NCBI RefSeq assembly: GCF_023823125.1 | Contig: NZ_CP090949.1 | Coordinates: forward strand, 124,001 to 188,000 | Source: Erythrobacter aurantius | GTDB lineage: Bacteria; Pseudomonadota; Alphaproteobacteria; Sphingomonadales; Sphingomonadaceae | DNA: 64,000 nt | Direction of reading: 5' to 3' | Shown: piece after piece, positions 15,944 to 27,191 of the stretch | How positions within the stretch are numbered: position 1 is the stretch's first letter | Layout: every line of letters starts with the position of its first letter | Made by a program: the position numbers and the translations under genes | Notes under the pieces: generated by a model | Told to the model about the DNA's origin: nothing | Database searches by the model: none | What the model saw: only the letters and a program-made list of their open reading frames with translations

Positions 15944-15971
15944 GCTTCTTTCAGTTTCGACTGACCAGAAC

Positions 15972-16006
15972 AGGGCGGTGCCAGCGATGGTGCCGCCCTT
16001 TTTCTT
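15972..16006 (+). terminator. rplJL terminator
   Basis: AGGGCGGUGCCA, then a GCGA tetraloop, then UGGUGCCGCCCU and a run of T residues. The stem has two internal G-U pairs. It lies 28 bases after the rplL stop. Confidence 0.85.
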
Positions 16007-16164
16007 TGCCGCACCGGCACTCACTCTGGTGACATTTACGCCACATTTTCCATAGCTTCGCGACAATTGCGCACCATGTCGCGCAAATACAGTTCTGCCG
16101 CCTGTTGCCCGCAGTAAACCCGCTCCCGATCCAATCTCGGATCACCTGAGGGGTTACAAAACCA

Positions 16165-16683
16165 ATGAAAAAAGAACTCGCCCTGCTGGCTTTGGCCGCG
16201 GGTCTGAGCACCGGTGGATGCGCCACCGTGCTCAATGGAACCAACATTGACTACTCGACCGAAACCAGTCCGACGGGAGCGGATGTGGTCTTCCTTGGCG
16301 GGCTTTCCTGCACATCGCCTTGCCAGCTGGAAATGCGCCGCGGTTCGGACACGCGGGTCGACATCACCAAGGACGGCTACGAGCCGGTCTATGTGCTGAT
16401 CCAGTCGCGGCTCGGCGGATCGACTTTCGGCAACATCCTGCTCGGCGGCGGTATCGGCGCAGCGATCGACGGTGGCAATGGCGCGAGCAACTTCCTCGCT
16501 CCGCGTCCGCTGATCGTGAAGCTGGCACCGCTGGGTTCGGGCGAACCCGCCTTGCTGCTCGACAAGGACGGCGCGGTGGTCAGCACGGTTGACGAGCACA
16601 ATGATCAGGTGCGTGCCGATGTCGCCAAGACGATCGGCAACGACCTCGCCGAATATGAAGGAAAGCCTGAAGCAGGCGAATAA
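16165..16683 (+). CDS. Lipoprotein with a PEGA-like domain
   Basis: A 172-residue exported protein with a lipoprotein signal: Lys2-Lys3, a Leu/Ala-rich core and lipobox STGGC with Cys19 as the lipidation site. The following segment has CTSPCQLEMRRGSDTRVDITKDGYEPV, a PEGA-type surface-associated strand pattern in which Cys pairs and KDGYEP are typical. A Gly-rich segment FGNILLGGGIGAAIDGGNGAS near residue 92-112 could touch the membrane. No partner gene is adjacent. It follows the rplL terminator and has its own strong terminator. Function unknown. Confidence 0.7.
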   Translation: MKKELALLALAAGLSTGGCATVLNGTNIDYSTETSPTGADVVFLGGLSCTSPCQLEMRRGSDTRVDITKDGYEPVYVLIQSRLGGSTFGNILLGGGIGAAIDGGNGASNFLAPRPLIVKLAPLGSGEPALLLDKDGAVVSTVDEHNDQVRADVAKTIGNDLAEYEGKPEAGE

Positions 16684-16706
16684 CCGCCGCCATTCGGGAT
16701 CAAAAA

Positions 16707-16740
16707 GGGCGGCTCCAGCGATGGAGCCGCCCACTTTTCA
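16707..16740 (+). terminator. Terminator after the PEGA-like lipoprotein gene
   Basis: Perfect 11-bp stem GGGCGGCTCCA / TGGAGCCGCCC with a GCGA tetraloop (16718-16721), followed by ACTTTTC. The A tract before the stem lets it also serve the convergent gene at 16760-17929. Confidence 0.85.
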
Positions 16741-16759
16741 GCCCAATCAACCGCGAGGG

Positions 16760-17929
16760 TTACTGGCGTGGAATCTGGTCGATCAGCGCGGCGTCGGAAC
16801 GGAAGGTCGGTGAACCGATCTGTTCGACATGTACCTTCACCGCCTGCGGCGCATCCTTGTAATCGATCCCGAAGGCGACCTCGTCATAAACCGGATCATA
16901 ACTGATCGGCACACCGGCCGCCTGCAACTGGGCGAGTGTCAGGAAGCTGTCGAGTCCGCCAGCACCCCTGATCCTGTCCAGTTCATCCGCACCGAAACGG
17001 TTGCGCAGCATGTCCACCACCGAACCCAGCCGCACCGCAATGGTGCCGTCAAGCTGACGGAAATCGACCTTGCCCGTGATCACCCCGTTGATCCGTGCAT
17101 CAAGGCGCGTCTTGATCACCAGTTCGTTCTGCAGATCACGCGCACCCGGCGTGGATTGCGGTGTGGGTATCGGCACCGCTCGCACCGTATCATCCGGAGC
17201 GGGTTCGGGAGTGCGCGGCGGGCGAACGGGCGGGCGCGTTGCAAGCGCGAGCGAATTGCGGACATCACCGCTTGCACCCAAAGTTCCTGTGAAAGCCGCA
17301 ACGGCCGCTTCCTCGTTCGAAACCTCGCTGCGCGCGACCGGAGAGCTGGCGGTGAGCTGGCGTTGCGGCCGCACAGCGGCTCTCGGCTCGGCAGGAGTCT
17401 CAGTCAGCCTCGGTGTGAAACGCAGGGCATCGGCGATTTGCGGCACGTCGATCACGCGGGTGCGGATCGCACCCGAAATCGCATTGATCCTGCCTTCCGG
17501 CTGTTTGGGCAGCCCGCGCGAAACCGCCATCGTCACAGGAGACGGCATTTCGACCCCCGCAAAGGCAAGGTCGAACCGTTCGGAACCCTGCTCGAGGAAA
17601 TCGAGCGGCAGCACGCGTTCGCGGCTTATGGGCGCGGTGCGATTGCTGAGCGTGACAGAAGCCGGAGCCGCGACCTCTGCCGCCATGACAGGAGCGTACA
17701 CCGGGGCAGGCGCGCCGACTGCCGGGGACCAGACGGGTTGCTTCAGAACATCGACGGGCTCGCGCACCTCAAGGCGAAGCAGCGGGGAATCCATGGCGCC
17801 GACAGACAGATCTGGCACGGTCACCGCAATCGCAATTGCCGCAGCACCAGCGAAAATCCGCCCTTTGCCGAACTTGCGCGAGGCCCCCTCCGCTTGCGCG
17901 TCATAAGCTGTTTCCGGGTATGTCTGCAC
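16760..17929 (-). CDS. Unknown exported or membrane-anchored protein
   Basis: A 389-residue protein I cannot assign. Residues 24-44 are a hydrophobic segment (GRIFAGAAAIAIAVTV) after a basic stretch, so it is exported or anchored by its N-terminus. The middle (about 50-270) is Pro/Ala/Arg-rich and low in predicted structure. The C-terminal 120 residues look folded and contain VRLGSVVDMLRNRFGAD, then LAQLQAAGVPISYDPVYDEVAFGID. That pattern, a helix followed by a strand describing a variable value, recalls small domains found in secreted beta-rich proteins, but I would not name it. It is divergent from the MATE gene and converges on the lipoprotein gene upstream. Confidence 0.6.
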   Translation of the reverse strand: MQTYPETAYDAQAEGASRKFGKGRIFAGAAAIAIAVTVPDLSVGAMDSPLLRLEVREPVDVLKQPVWSPAVGAPAPVYAPVMAAEVAAPASVTLSNRTAPISRERVLPLDFLEQGSERFDLAFAGVEMPSPVTMAVSRGLPKQPEGRINAISGAIRTRVIDVPQIADALRFTPRLTETPAEPRAAVRPQRQLTASSPVARSEVSNEEAAVAAFTGTLGASGDVRNSLALATRPPVRPPRTPEPAPDDTVRAVPIPTPQSTPGARDLQNELVIKTRLDARINGVITGKVDFRQLDGTIAVRLGSVVDMLRNRFGADELDRIRGAGGLDSFLTLAQLQAAGVPISYDPVYDEVAFGIDYKDAPQAVKVHVEQIGSPTFRSDAALIDQIPRQ

Positions 17930-18103
17930 CGAATCCCCCGTAATTACCCTTATGTGGGGTTATGAGGAATTTGCCGGGTTATATAAAGGGCTTTCTCCGT
18001 GAGCCGCACCGGTCGTTCCCCGCCCAAGACGAATTTCCCTTCCCATGGCTCGCCCGCGACCCTATCGCGACCCGCTCGCCCCGTCGCGAGCGAAGCTGAT
18101 GTC

Positions 18104-19522
18104 ATGCGCGATCCGGCACCTCTCGAAACGCCCACCTGGGGACAGGAACTGCGGGCGACCGCCCTGCTTGCGGGGCCGCTGGCGCTCGCCAATCTGCTGC
18201 AGATGCTGACCTATGCCATCGATGTGATCTTCATCGCGCGGCTGGGTGAGGAACCGCTGGCGGCATCGGCTTTGGCAGTTTCCCTGTTCGGGCTGGTGCT
18301 GTGGGCGATGACCGCGCTTGCAGGGGCGGTCGCGCCGCTTATCGCTGAGGCGGTTGGCGCACGCAGCCCGTCATTGCGCCCGGTGCGCAGATCGGTGCGA
18401 ATGGCCCTTTGGCTGGCTGTAATCAGCGGGATTGCAGGCATGGGCATTTGCCTGCTGCTGGAGCCGATCATGCGCGTCACCGGCCAGCAAGAGACGATCA
18501 TCGCGCTCGCCACGGATTACAACTATCTCATCGTCTTCTCGATGGTGCCGATGTTGCTCGCCGCCGTGCTGCGCAATTTCGTCTCCGCACTGGGCCGACC
18601 GATCTTCGCCACGGCTATCACCGGCGCTGGGATCTTCGTGAACGGCTTCGCCAACTACGCTTTCATTTTCGGAAATTTCGGTGCCCCTGAAATGGGGCTT
18701 AGAGGCGCTGCCGTCGCGACAATCCTCACCGCCCTGTTCACGCTTGCTGCATATGTGCTGGCGATCCGGCTTGACCCTCGCTTGCATCGCTTCCGGGTGT
18801 TTGGCCGGCTGTGGGCACCCGATTGGGAGCGATTCCGGCAATTGGTGAGGATCGGCACGCCGATCGCGCTGACGGTTACCGCGGAAGCCGGGATTTTCGG
18901 TGCCGCCGCCTTTATGATGGGACGCTTTGGCGCCGCCGAACTGGCCGGGCATACGGTAGCGCTGCAACTCGCCGCGCTTGCATTCCAGATTCCGTTCGGC
19001 GTCAGCCAGGCCGCGACCATTCGGGTCGGCTATTTCTATGGCGCGCGCGACGGGGAAGGTATCAAGCGCGCGGGCTGGGTTGCTCTGGGCCTCGGGGTCG
19101 GCTTCATGAGCATGACTGCGGGCGCGATGGTGTTTGCGCCCTATCTGCTGCTTTCCATCTACGTCGATCCCTATGCCGCCAAGAATGCGGCATTGGTCGG
19201 CTTTGCCCTGCAATATTTGGTGCTGGCCGCCGCTTTCCAGATCGTCGACGGCATTCAGGCCGTCGCTGCGGGGGCCCTGCGCGGATTGCAGGACACCCGC
19301 GTGCCGATGTGGATCGCGATCTTCAGCTATTGGGTGCCGGGCATCGGCGCCGGGATCGGGCTCGGGTTCTTCACCAGCCTGCAGGGGATCGGGGTCTGGA
19401 TCGGCCTTGCCACCGGCCTCGCCTTTGCCGCGATCCTGCTGCTGTCACGATGGATGGCCCGCGAACGGCTGCAACTGACCCGGCGCAGCAGCGTAGCAAC
19501 GGTCAGCCCGCAACCCGCGTGA
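18104..19522 (+). CDS. MATE family multidrug/metabolite exporter
   Basis: A 472-residue inner-membrane transporter with about twelve helices. The first starts after WGQELRATALLAGPLALANLLQM, typical for NorM-type MATE proteins, which export cationic drugs or metabolites using Na+ or H+. The repeat halves begin near residues 15 and 240 and carry the matching GPLALAN and GTPIALT motifs. The second half also shows AGHTVALQLAALAFQIPFG and GALRGLQDTRVPM. I chose the ATG at 18104. A GTG at 17999 in the same frame would add 35 Pro/Arg-rich residues. The substrate cannot be told. The gene overlaps the MscS gene by 20 bases, tail to tail. Confidence 0.88.
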   Translation: MRDPAPLETPTWGQELRATALLAGPLALANLLQMLTYAIDVIFIARLGEEPLAASALAVSLFGLVLWAMTALAGAVAPLIAEAVGARSPSLRPVRRSVRMALWLAVISGIAGMGICLLLEPIMRVTGQQETIIALATDYNYLIVFSMVPMLLAAVLRNFVSALGRPIFATAITGAGIFVNGFANYAFIFGNFGAPEMGLRGAAVATILTALFTLAAYVLAIRLDPRLHRFRVFGRLWAPDWERFRQLVRIGTPIALTVTAEAGIFGAAAFMMGRFGAAELAGHTVALQLAALAFQIPFGVSQAATIRVGYFYGARDGEGIKRAGWVALGLGVGFMSMTAGAMVFAPYLLLSIYVDPYAAKNAALVGFALQYLVLAAAFQIVDGIQAVAAGALRGLQDTRVPMWIAIFSYWVPGIGAGIGLGFFTSLQGIGVWIGLATGLAFAAILLLSRWMARERLQLTRRSSVATVSPQPA

Positions 19523-20339
19523 TAACCTCGCGCTGCGGGAACGGAATGGTCAGCCCCACTTCGTCGAACCGCGCCTTTACCGCTTCGGTCAGATCCCAGG
19601 AAAGGTTGAGGTAATCTGCGGTTTCGCACCACACCCGCAAACCAACCCCGACCGAGCTGTCATCCAGCGAATTGACGAATGCGACAGGCTCAGGCTCTGC
19701 CAACACCCGGTCGTCCGCCTTTGCCAGCGCGACCAGCTCGTTGCGCGCCTGTTCCATGCTGTCGCCGTATCCGATCCCGACGATCAGTTCGAAACGGCGA
19801 ACGGGATGGCGGTGGAAATTGGTGATCGGATGGCTCCAGAGTTCAGAATTGGGAACAAGCAGGAACAGGCCGTCGAACTGCTTCAGCTCGGTCGTGAACA
19901 GCCCGATTTCCTGCACTACGCCACTGATCGGTCCGGCCTGAATCGCTTCTCCCACCTTGAAGGGACGCTGGGTCAGGATCATCACGCCCGAGGCGACATT
20001 GCTCAGCGTTCCCTGCAAAGCGAGCCCCACAGCGAGGCCCATCGAGCCAAGAACCGCAAGGATGCTGGTGGTTTCTACCCCGAACTGGGCCAGCACCGTT
20101 GCCAACACCAGCGCGTAGAGCCCGTATTTCACCAGGCTGGACAGGAAGTCGGCGACAGTTGGGTCGAACCGGGGCGAGGCCCGCAGCATCCGATCGGCCC
20201 ATTTCGAAAGAAGCCGGGCCAGGATCAGCCCGATGACAAGCACTGCGAATGCACCGGCAATCGAGAAAAGATGGTTCTGCAACCAAGTCACAGCCGCTTC
20301 CGTAAGGTTGATTGCAATCGCGTTCTTGTCTGATTTCAT
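19503..20339 (-). CDS. mscS: Small-conductance mechanosensitive channel (MscS)
   Basis: A 278-residue inner-membrane channel that opens under membrane tension and protects against osmotic downshock. There are three membrane helices. The pore-lining helix reads LGSMGLAVGLALQGTLSNVASG (residues about 95-116, quoted in parts), with the Gly/Ala packing typical of MscS, followed by the beta domain (PFKVGEAIQAGPISG) and the alpha/beta cytoplasmic cage with VPNSELWSHPITNF. Length and order match E. coli MscS. A second, longer MscS-family gene lies at 51.5-52.8 kb. Its start lies about 200 bases upstream of groES, so the two genes are divergent. Confidence 0.92.
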   Translation of the reverse strand: MKSDKNAIAINLTEAAVTWLQNHLFSIAGAFAVLVIGLILARLLSKWADRMLRASPRFDPTVADFLSSLVKYGLYALVLATVLAQFGVETTSILAVLGSMGLAVGLALQGTLSNVASGVMILTQRPFKVGEAIQAGPISGVVQEIGLFTTELKQFDGLFLLVPNSELWSHPITNFHRHPVRRFELIVGIGYGDSMEQARNELVALAKADDRVLAEPEPVAFVNSLDDSSVGVGLRVWCETADYLNLSWDLTEAVKARFDEVGLTIPFPQREVITRVAG

Positions 20340-20479
20340 TGAATTTTCCGTACCTTAATCATCCGAACTGTGGGCATCGCCAACACCCTATCCAATCTAC
20401 AACCCGGCATGATGTTTCCAAAAATTTTTTCGCGCCGCGGCTGTTGACTCGTGCGCAGCCCATCCCCAAATGCGCCGCG

Positions 20480-20506
20480 CTGGCACTCTCGGGGAGAGAG
20501 TGCCAA
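20480..20506 (+). promoter_or_regulatory. CIRCE operator of groESL
   Basis: CTGGCACTC, nine bases, GAGTGCCAA: the inverted repeat bound by the heat-shock repressor HrcA, close to the consensus TTAGCACTC-N9-GAGTGCTAA. A TTGACT -35 at 20444-20449 lies just upstream, so the repeat falls at the transcription start. Confidence 0.92.
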
Positions 20507-20540
20507 CAGACATATCAACCCAACAAGAAAGGTCATTAAA

Positions 20541-20828
20541 ATGGCATTTCGTCCCCTGCACGACCGTGTTGTCGTGCGCCGCATCGAAGCCGACCAGAAA
20601 ACCGCTGGTGGCATCATCATTCCCGATTCCGCACAGGAAAAGCCGAGCGAAGGCGAAGTTGTCGCCGTGGGTGAAGGCGCCCGTGACGACGATGGCGATC
20701 GCATCCCGATGGATGTGAAGGCCGGCGACCGTGTGCTGTTCGGCAAGTGGTCGGGCACCGAAGTCAAGATCAACGGCGAAGACCTGCTGATCATGAAGGA
20801 AAGCGACATCATGGGGATTATCGGCTGA
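20541..20828 (+). CDS. groES: Co-chaperonin GroES
   Basis: The 95-residue lid of the GroEL chamber. It begins [14 protein letters not shown] and carries the mobile loop with [16 protein letters not shown] (residues about 24-39) and the roof strand around [10 protein letters not shown]. The ATG at 20541 follows AAAGG. The C-terminus ends IMGIIG. First gene of the HrcA-controlled groESL operon; groEL follows 68 bases later. Confidence 0.98.
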   Translation: MAFRPLHDRVVVRRIEADQKTAGGIIIPDSAQEKPSEGEVVAVGEGARDDDGDRIPMDVKAGDRVLFGKWSGTEVKINGEDLLIMKESDIMGIIG

Positions 20829-20863
20829 GCCCCGAGGCCATAGCCGTATTCCACAACCGCTAA

Positions 20864-22537
<1,674 letters not shown>

Positions 22538-22570
22538 GCCAAGCCACGCTTCAACAGCTGAAAAGAAAGG

Positions 22571-22604
22571 CCCCGGGGGACATTCGTCCCTCGGGGTTTT
22601 TCGT
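22571..22604 (+). terminator. groESL terminator
   Basis: CCCCGGGGGAC, loop ATTC, GTCCCTCGGGG, then TTTTTCG. One G-U pair in an 11-bp stem. Confidence 0.88.
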
Positions 22605-22678
22605 TGGTCGAATGACAGGGTTCCCAAGAACGGCCGCGTGGCGCATGGTTGCGGCTTTCAAGAACTAGGGGACTCACC

Positions 22679-24526
22679 GTGAAAACCAGATTTGCAGCCT
22701 TGTTGCTCGCCTCGGTCGCATTGGCCGGATGCGACGGCATCATGACCACTGCCGCGACCATCGAATGCACCACCACGCAAGGCGAATGCCTCAACGAATG
22801 GTTCGAAACCAAATTCCAGGAAGAACTGGCATTCTCGCCCATTCGCCAGACCGCGCTTGGCATGAAAACCAATTATGACAAGATCGACGACCTGAGCACC
22901 GAGGCCATGATGGAGCAGGTGAACTGGTGGAAACAGGCGCTCGTCGATATGGAGGCGAACTTCGATTACGACGCGCTGTCCGCTCAGGACAAGATTTCCT
23001 ACGACATGTTCAAGTACCGGGCCGAGCGTGCAGCCGCGGCGGCGGAGTTCATGGAGCAGGAATACATCCTCGACCAGATGAATGGCGCCCACACGTTCCT
23101 GCCCAGCTTCCTGTTGAGCCAGCACACGGTCGAAACCGAAAGCGATATGCAGGCCTTCATCGCCCGCATCGGCGGCATTGGAACGGCGATCGACCAATTG
23201 CTTGCACGCGCGCAGGCCAATGCCGAAGCCGGCGTGCGCCCCCCGCGCTTCGCCTATGACGCGGTGATCGCGGAAAGCGGCAAGATCATCGGCGGCGCCC
23301 CGTTCGATGAAAGCGGCGAGCCTTCGGCACTTTGGGCAGGGGTGGAAGGACACCTTGCCAGGCTGGTTGAAGACGGGACCATTACCCAGGAACGCGCGGA
23401 CGAACTGCGCGAAGAGGCACGGACCGCGCTGACCACGCAGATGGCCCCAGCCTATCAACGCGTCATCGACTGGTTCAAGGAAGACCTTCCCAATTCCGAT
23501 GAAGAGGCAAAGGGCGCGACCACGCTGCCCAATGGCGAAGCCTATTACGCCGACCGGCTCAAGGACATGACCACAACCGATCTGACCGCGGACGAAATCC
23601 ACGATCTCGGCCTTGCCGAAGTCGCGCGGATCCGCAGCGAGATGGAAGCCATCATGGCAAAGACCGGTTTCGAGGGGACTCTGCAGGAGTTCTTCGTATT
23701 CACCCGTCAGGATCCGCAATTCTTCTTCTCGGACGACGAAGCCGGGGCGCAGGCCTACATCGACCGTGCGACCATGCACATCGACAAGCTGAGCGAGCGC
23801 CTGCCCGAATTCTTCGGCCGCCTGCCAAAGGCCGCGCTTGAAGTTCGCCGGGTGGAGGCATTCCGCGAACAGGATGGCGCCGCACAACACTATCGTCCGG
23901 GCACCCCGGACGGTTCGCGTCCGGGCATCTATTACGCGCACCTCTCCGACATGACGGCCATGCCGATCCCGCCGCTGGAGGCGATCGCCTATCACGAAGG
24001 CAATCCGGGCCACCACATGCAGGTGTCGATCGCGCAGGAACTGGAAGGCGTTCCGCGCTTCCGTTCGCAGGGCGGCTTTATCTCTGCTTATGGCGAAGGC
24101 TGGGCGCTTTATGCCGAAGCGCTGGCCAAGGAAATGGGCGGATACGAAGACCCCTATTCGGAGTTTGGCCGACTGCAGAGCGAAATGTGGCGTGCGATCC
24201 GTTTGGTCGTCGACACCGGCATCCATGCCAAAGGCTGGACCGAGGATGAAGCGGTTGCCTATTGCCTCGAAAACTCGCCCAACCCGGAAACCGTCGCACG
24301 CAGCGAAGTGCAACGCTATTTCGTGATGCCGGGGCAGGCCACCAGCTACAAGATCGGAATGATCCGCATCCAGGAACTGCGCGCCAAGGCGCAGAAGGAA
24401 CTGGGGGAAGATTTCGACATTCGCGGCTTCCACGATACCGTTCTGGGCGGAGGTTCGGTGCCGCTGCCGATCCTCGAAAAGATGGTCGACAACTGGATCG
24501 CTTCGGTGAAGGCCGGCGAGGCCTGA
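22679..24526 (+). CDS. DUF885 family lipoprotein, probable zinc peptidase
   Basis: A 615-residue exported protein. The GTG start at 22679 is preceded by AGGGGA and gives a lipoprotein signal with lipobox ALAGC (Cys17). DUF885 proteins are predicted M3/M32-like metallopeptidases. The key motif here is [11 protein letters not shown] near residue 437, a HExxxxxH-type zinc site, and GEGWALYAE near residue 470 provides the distal Glu. The rest is helical. The gene stands alone between the groESL terminator and a strong terminator of its own. The substrate is unknown. Surface-anchored peptidases of this kind are common in sphingomonads. Confidence 0.85.
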   Translation: MKTRFAALLLASVALAGCDGIMTTAATIECTTTQGECLNEWFETKFQEELAFSPIRQTALGMKTNYDKIDDLSTEAMMEQVNWWKQALVDMEANFDYDALSAQDKISYDMFKYRAERAAAAAEFMEQEYILDQMNGAHTFLPSFLLSQHTVETESDMQAFIARIGGIGTAIDQLLARAQANAEAGVRPPRFAYDAVIAESGKIIGGAPFDESGEPSALWAGVEGHLARLVEDGTITQERADELREEARTALTTQMAPAYQRVIDWFKEDLPNSDEEAKGATTLPNGEAYYADRLKDMTTTDLTADEIHDLGLAEVARIRSEMEAIMAKTGFEGTLQEFFVFTRQDPQFFFSDDEAGAQAYIDRATMHIDKLSERLPEFFGRLPKAALEVRRVEAFREQDGAAQHYRPGTPDGSRPGIYYAHLSDMTAMPIPPLEAIAYHEGNPGHHMQVSIAQELEGVPRFRSQGGFISAYGEGWALYAEALAKEMGGYEDPYSEFGRLQSEMWRAIRLVVDTGIHAKGWTEDEAVAYCLENSPNPETVARSEVQRYFVMPGQATSYKIGMIRIQELRAKAQKELGEDFDIRGFHDTVLGGGSVPLPILEKMVDNWIASVKAGEA

Positions 24527-24550
24527 TCAACAGCTAAACGCCAAAGCAAA

Positions 24551-24588
24551 GGGCCGGGGCAGCAATCGCTACCCCGGCCCTTTTGTTT
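24551..24588 (+). terminator. Terminator between the DUF885 and DUF305/LVIVD genes
   Basis: GGGCCGGGG (24551-24559) pairs with CCCCGGCCC (24572-24580), followed by TTTTGTTTT. The preceding CAAAG tract could also serve the convergent minus-strand gene. Confidence 0.85.
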
Positions 24589-24604
24589 TGGCTTTATGGG
24601 TGCC

Positions 24605-26917
24605 TTAGCCGCCCTTGCGAGCCGCTTCGATCGCTTCGATCACGCTTGCATCCCAGGTCACCTGAGTCTGTGTCTGCGGGTTGAAGCGGGTGTCCTCGTA
24701 GCTGGCGGCTTCGGCAGCGGCGATTTCCTCGGCAGTCAGGAATTCGCTCGGCTCCAGAGCGAAGACATCGACGCCGCGGGTGATTTCGGTGCCGTAGATG
24801 CGACCGTTATACCAGTAGGACGACCAGTACCCGCCAACCACCAACTGCTCATCGCTGATGGGGCCGCGATCGAAGAACGCGATTTCAACGGGGTTGCTGC
24901 TGTCGGTGAAGTCCATCACGCTGATGCCGCCCTGATACCACGACTGCACGAAGATATCACGGCCAGGGACAGGGATGATCGAGCCGTTGTGCGCGACGCA
25001 GTTTTCCTTGTCGCCCTGCGGCCCGGGCATCTTGTAGTGGCTGCGGAACTCCAGCTTACCGTCGACGATGTCATAAATCGCATTGGCGCCCCAGGTCATC
25101 GGGTCCGATGCCTTGCAGCGCGGACGGCCACCGCCGCCCCATTCGTCGGTGAAGATCACCTTGGTGCCATCGTTGTTGAACGTCGCCGAGTGCCAATAGG
25201 CAAAGCCCTTGTCGAACACCGCATCGATGCGCTTGGGGTTCATCGGATCGGAGATATCCATCAGGATGCCGTTGCCCGAGCATGCGCCTGCGGCGAGGTT
25301 CAGCGCCGGGAACACAGTGATGTCGTGGCACTGATCGGTCCGGCGGGTATCCTGCGCACCCGGCTCCGCTTCGCCGCCCTGCCACAGGCCAGCGATCTCG
25401 CCGGTTTCGTCATCGGCGAAAACTCGCGGGCTGCTGATGATGCGCGAGCGTGACGGGTCAGCCAGCGGTATTTCGATCACGTCGATGCTGAAATAGGCGG
25501 TGCGGCTGTCAGCCGGGTTGTCGATGCAACCGGCCAGTTCCTCTTCCTCGCGGATGCGCGACGTGCCCGAGTTGTAGACGATCAGACGTTCTTCATTGGC
25601 GCTGACGATCGAATGCGTGTGGCTGCCACGGCAGGTCTGGACCTGCCCGACCTGACGCGGAGCAGAAAGATCGGAGATGTCGAATACACGCAGACCGCGG
25701 AACCGTTCGGCACTCACCTCTTCCTCGACACCCTGCAGGCCGCAATCGACCCGCCCACGGGTCTGCTCGACGCTCATGATGAGGATATTGCCGAGAACCG
25801 AAACGTCACCTTGGCCACCCGGACATACGACGGAGCTGAGCAGGTTGGGCACGCCATCTTCGCCAAGGCGGTAGATGTTGAAGCCGTGATAGTTCCCCGC
25901 AACCATGATGTCGTCGAAGAACGCCATGTCGGTATTTGCGAAATCGAGCAGCGGCGAACGCTCTGCAAACTGGGTCAGGCTTTCACCGGCTTCGGGCTCG
26001 GCTTCGCCTTCAGCGGCCTCCGCAGCAGGGGCCGGCGTTGCTTCTGCGGCGCCTTCAGCCTTTTCGTCCTTTTCTTCCTCGCGAGGAGGCAAGGCCGGAC
26101 GCAGATCAGCCGGATTGCCCGGATCGAAGAAACCCGCCGGCTTGCGCAGGCTGACGACGTGGCGCAGGTTCATGATCGCTTCGCCGGCATCATCGAAGCC
26201 AGCCGCCAGATTGGCGCGCGGATCGGGCGAAATCCCGGCGAGCAGCACGTCCATGCGCTTGATCTCGGCGTTCTGATCATTTTCGACATCGCTGACGAAG
26301 CGGAACAGCACCGGGTCTGCCGCGCTGCCTGCCTGACGCAGCAACGCCTCGACCATGTCGATCGCGCCTTCGTGGTGGGCAATCATCAGGCCAAGGAACA
26401 TGCGATCGAACTCAGCACCCTCAAGCGAGGCTAGCTTCGCCATCTGCTCAGGGGTCGCCATGCCGGACATCTGCGAATGGTCCACCATCGCATGCATGGA
26501 GTGATCCATGCCGGAGTGATCCATCCCCGAATGATCCATGCCGACCATCACGGTCTTTTCACCGCGATCCGACAGCCACTGGTTCATGAATTCGATTTCG
26601 TCGGCCTGGCTCGAAAGGATGCGGCCGGCAACGGTGACGACATCTTCGTTATTGGTGCGGTCCTCAACCAGCTTGGCCATCTCAACGGCCTGCTGATGGT
26701 GGACGATCATGCCCTGCATGAAAGCCACGTCGGCTTTGACATAGGTTGCCTTGGCCAGTTCCGTCGCTTCTTCAGCAGTCAGAGTGCGGCCGGCCTGACC
26801 CGGAGCACCCGGCTGCACGATCGGCGCCGTCCGCGCCATCGCCAGCGTCGATCCGCCCAGCAGCATGGCAGTGAGAATAGCGCGAGAACCCGAAACAGCG
26901 TTGCGTGGTGTAATCAT
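24605..26917 (-). CDS. Exported DUF305-LVIVD beta-propeller fusion with Met/His metal-binding linker
   Basis: A 770-residue exported protein (signal peptide 1-29). Residues 55-118 and 165-228 are two DUF305 helical modules, each with a HH pair (H73-H74 and H181-H182) in the M-x-x-HH-x-x-A pattern linked to copper in other bacteria. Between them residues 124-153 are a Met/His/Asp linker built from repeats of GMDHS. After an acidic, Ala/Pro-rich region (about 280-320) comes an LVIVD-repeat beta-propeller (about 335-740), with repeats such as [17 protein letters not shown] and [16 protein letters not shown]. The combination suggests a periplasmic or surface metal-handling protein. Its partners and exact metal are not visible in the sequence. 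Confidence 0.85.
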   Translation of the reverse strand: MITPRNAVSGSRAILTAMLLGGSTLAMARTAPIVQPGAPGQAGRTLTAEEATELAKATYVKADVAFMQGMIVHHQQAVEMAKLVEDRTNNEDVVTVAGRILSSQADEIEFMNQWLSDRGEKTVMVGMDHSGMDHSGMDHSMHAMVDHSQMSGMATPEQMAKLASLEGAEFDRMFLGLMIAHHEGAIDMVEALLRQAGSAADPVLFRFVSDVENDQNAEIKRMDVLLAGISPDPRANLAAGFDDAGEAIMNLRHVVSLRKPAGFFDPGNPADLRPALPPREEEKDEKAEGAAEATPAPAAEAAEGEAEPEAGESLTQFAERSPLLDFANTDMAFFDDIMVAGNYHGFNIYRLGEDGVPNLLSSVVCPGGQGDVSVLGNILIMSVEQTRGRVDCGLQGVEEEVSAERFRGLRVFDISDLSAPRQVGQVQTCRGSHTHSIVSANEERLIVYNSGTSRIREEEELAGCIDNPADSRTAYFSIDVIEIPLADPSRSRIISSPRVFADDETGEIAGLWQGGEAEPGAQDTRRTDQCHDITVFPALNLAAGACSGNGILMDISDPMNPKRIDAVFDKGFAYWHSATFNNDGTKVIFTDEWGGGGRPRCKASDPMTWGANAIYDIVDGKLEFRSHYKMPGPQGDKENCVAHNGSIIPVPGRDIFVQSWYQGGISVMDFTDSSNPVEIAFFDRGPISDEQLVVGGYWSSYWYNGRIYGTEITRGVDVFALEPSEFLTAEEIAAAEAASYEDTRFNPQTQTQVTWDASVIEAIEAARKGG

Positions 26918-27152
26918 GATCGTCCCTGTTGAGTGATGGAGCGGCTCTGTCTGCCCGACTGCACCGTGCAGTCAAGGCTGCGATGACAATGCCGCAACCG
27001 ATATCGATGAAGGCAAAACAGGAACCTTCCAATGGCGCGAATGTTCCATTCTGGAGTGGTTTCACAACTCCGGTCGCGTGCCGCGCACATTTCGTCGCAC
27101 CAGACGAACCGGGTTCTTGCCGCGACGAATCCGGCCAACGTAGAATCTTTCG

Positions 27153-27167
27153 TTAAGTCGCCACTAA
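27153..27167 (+). promoter_or_regulatory. CtrA-box-like sequence before the serine hydrolase gene
   Basis: TTAA, seven bases, CTAA: one mismatch from the CtrA consensus TTAA-N7-TTAA, 24 bases upstream of the ATG at 27192. A GANTC site (GAATC, 27143-27147) is nearby. Short and degenerate, so it may be chance. Confidence 0.2.
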
Positions 27168-27191
27168 CCCCGTTTGGAGTATTTCTGGCTG

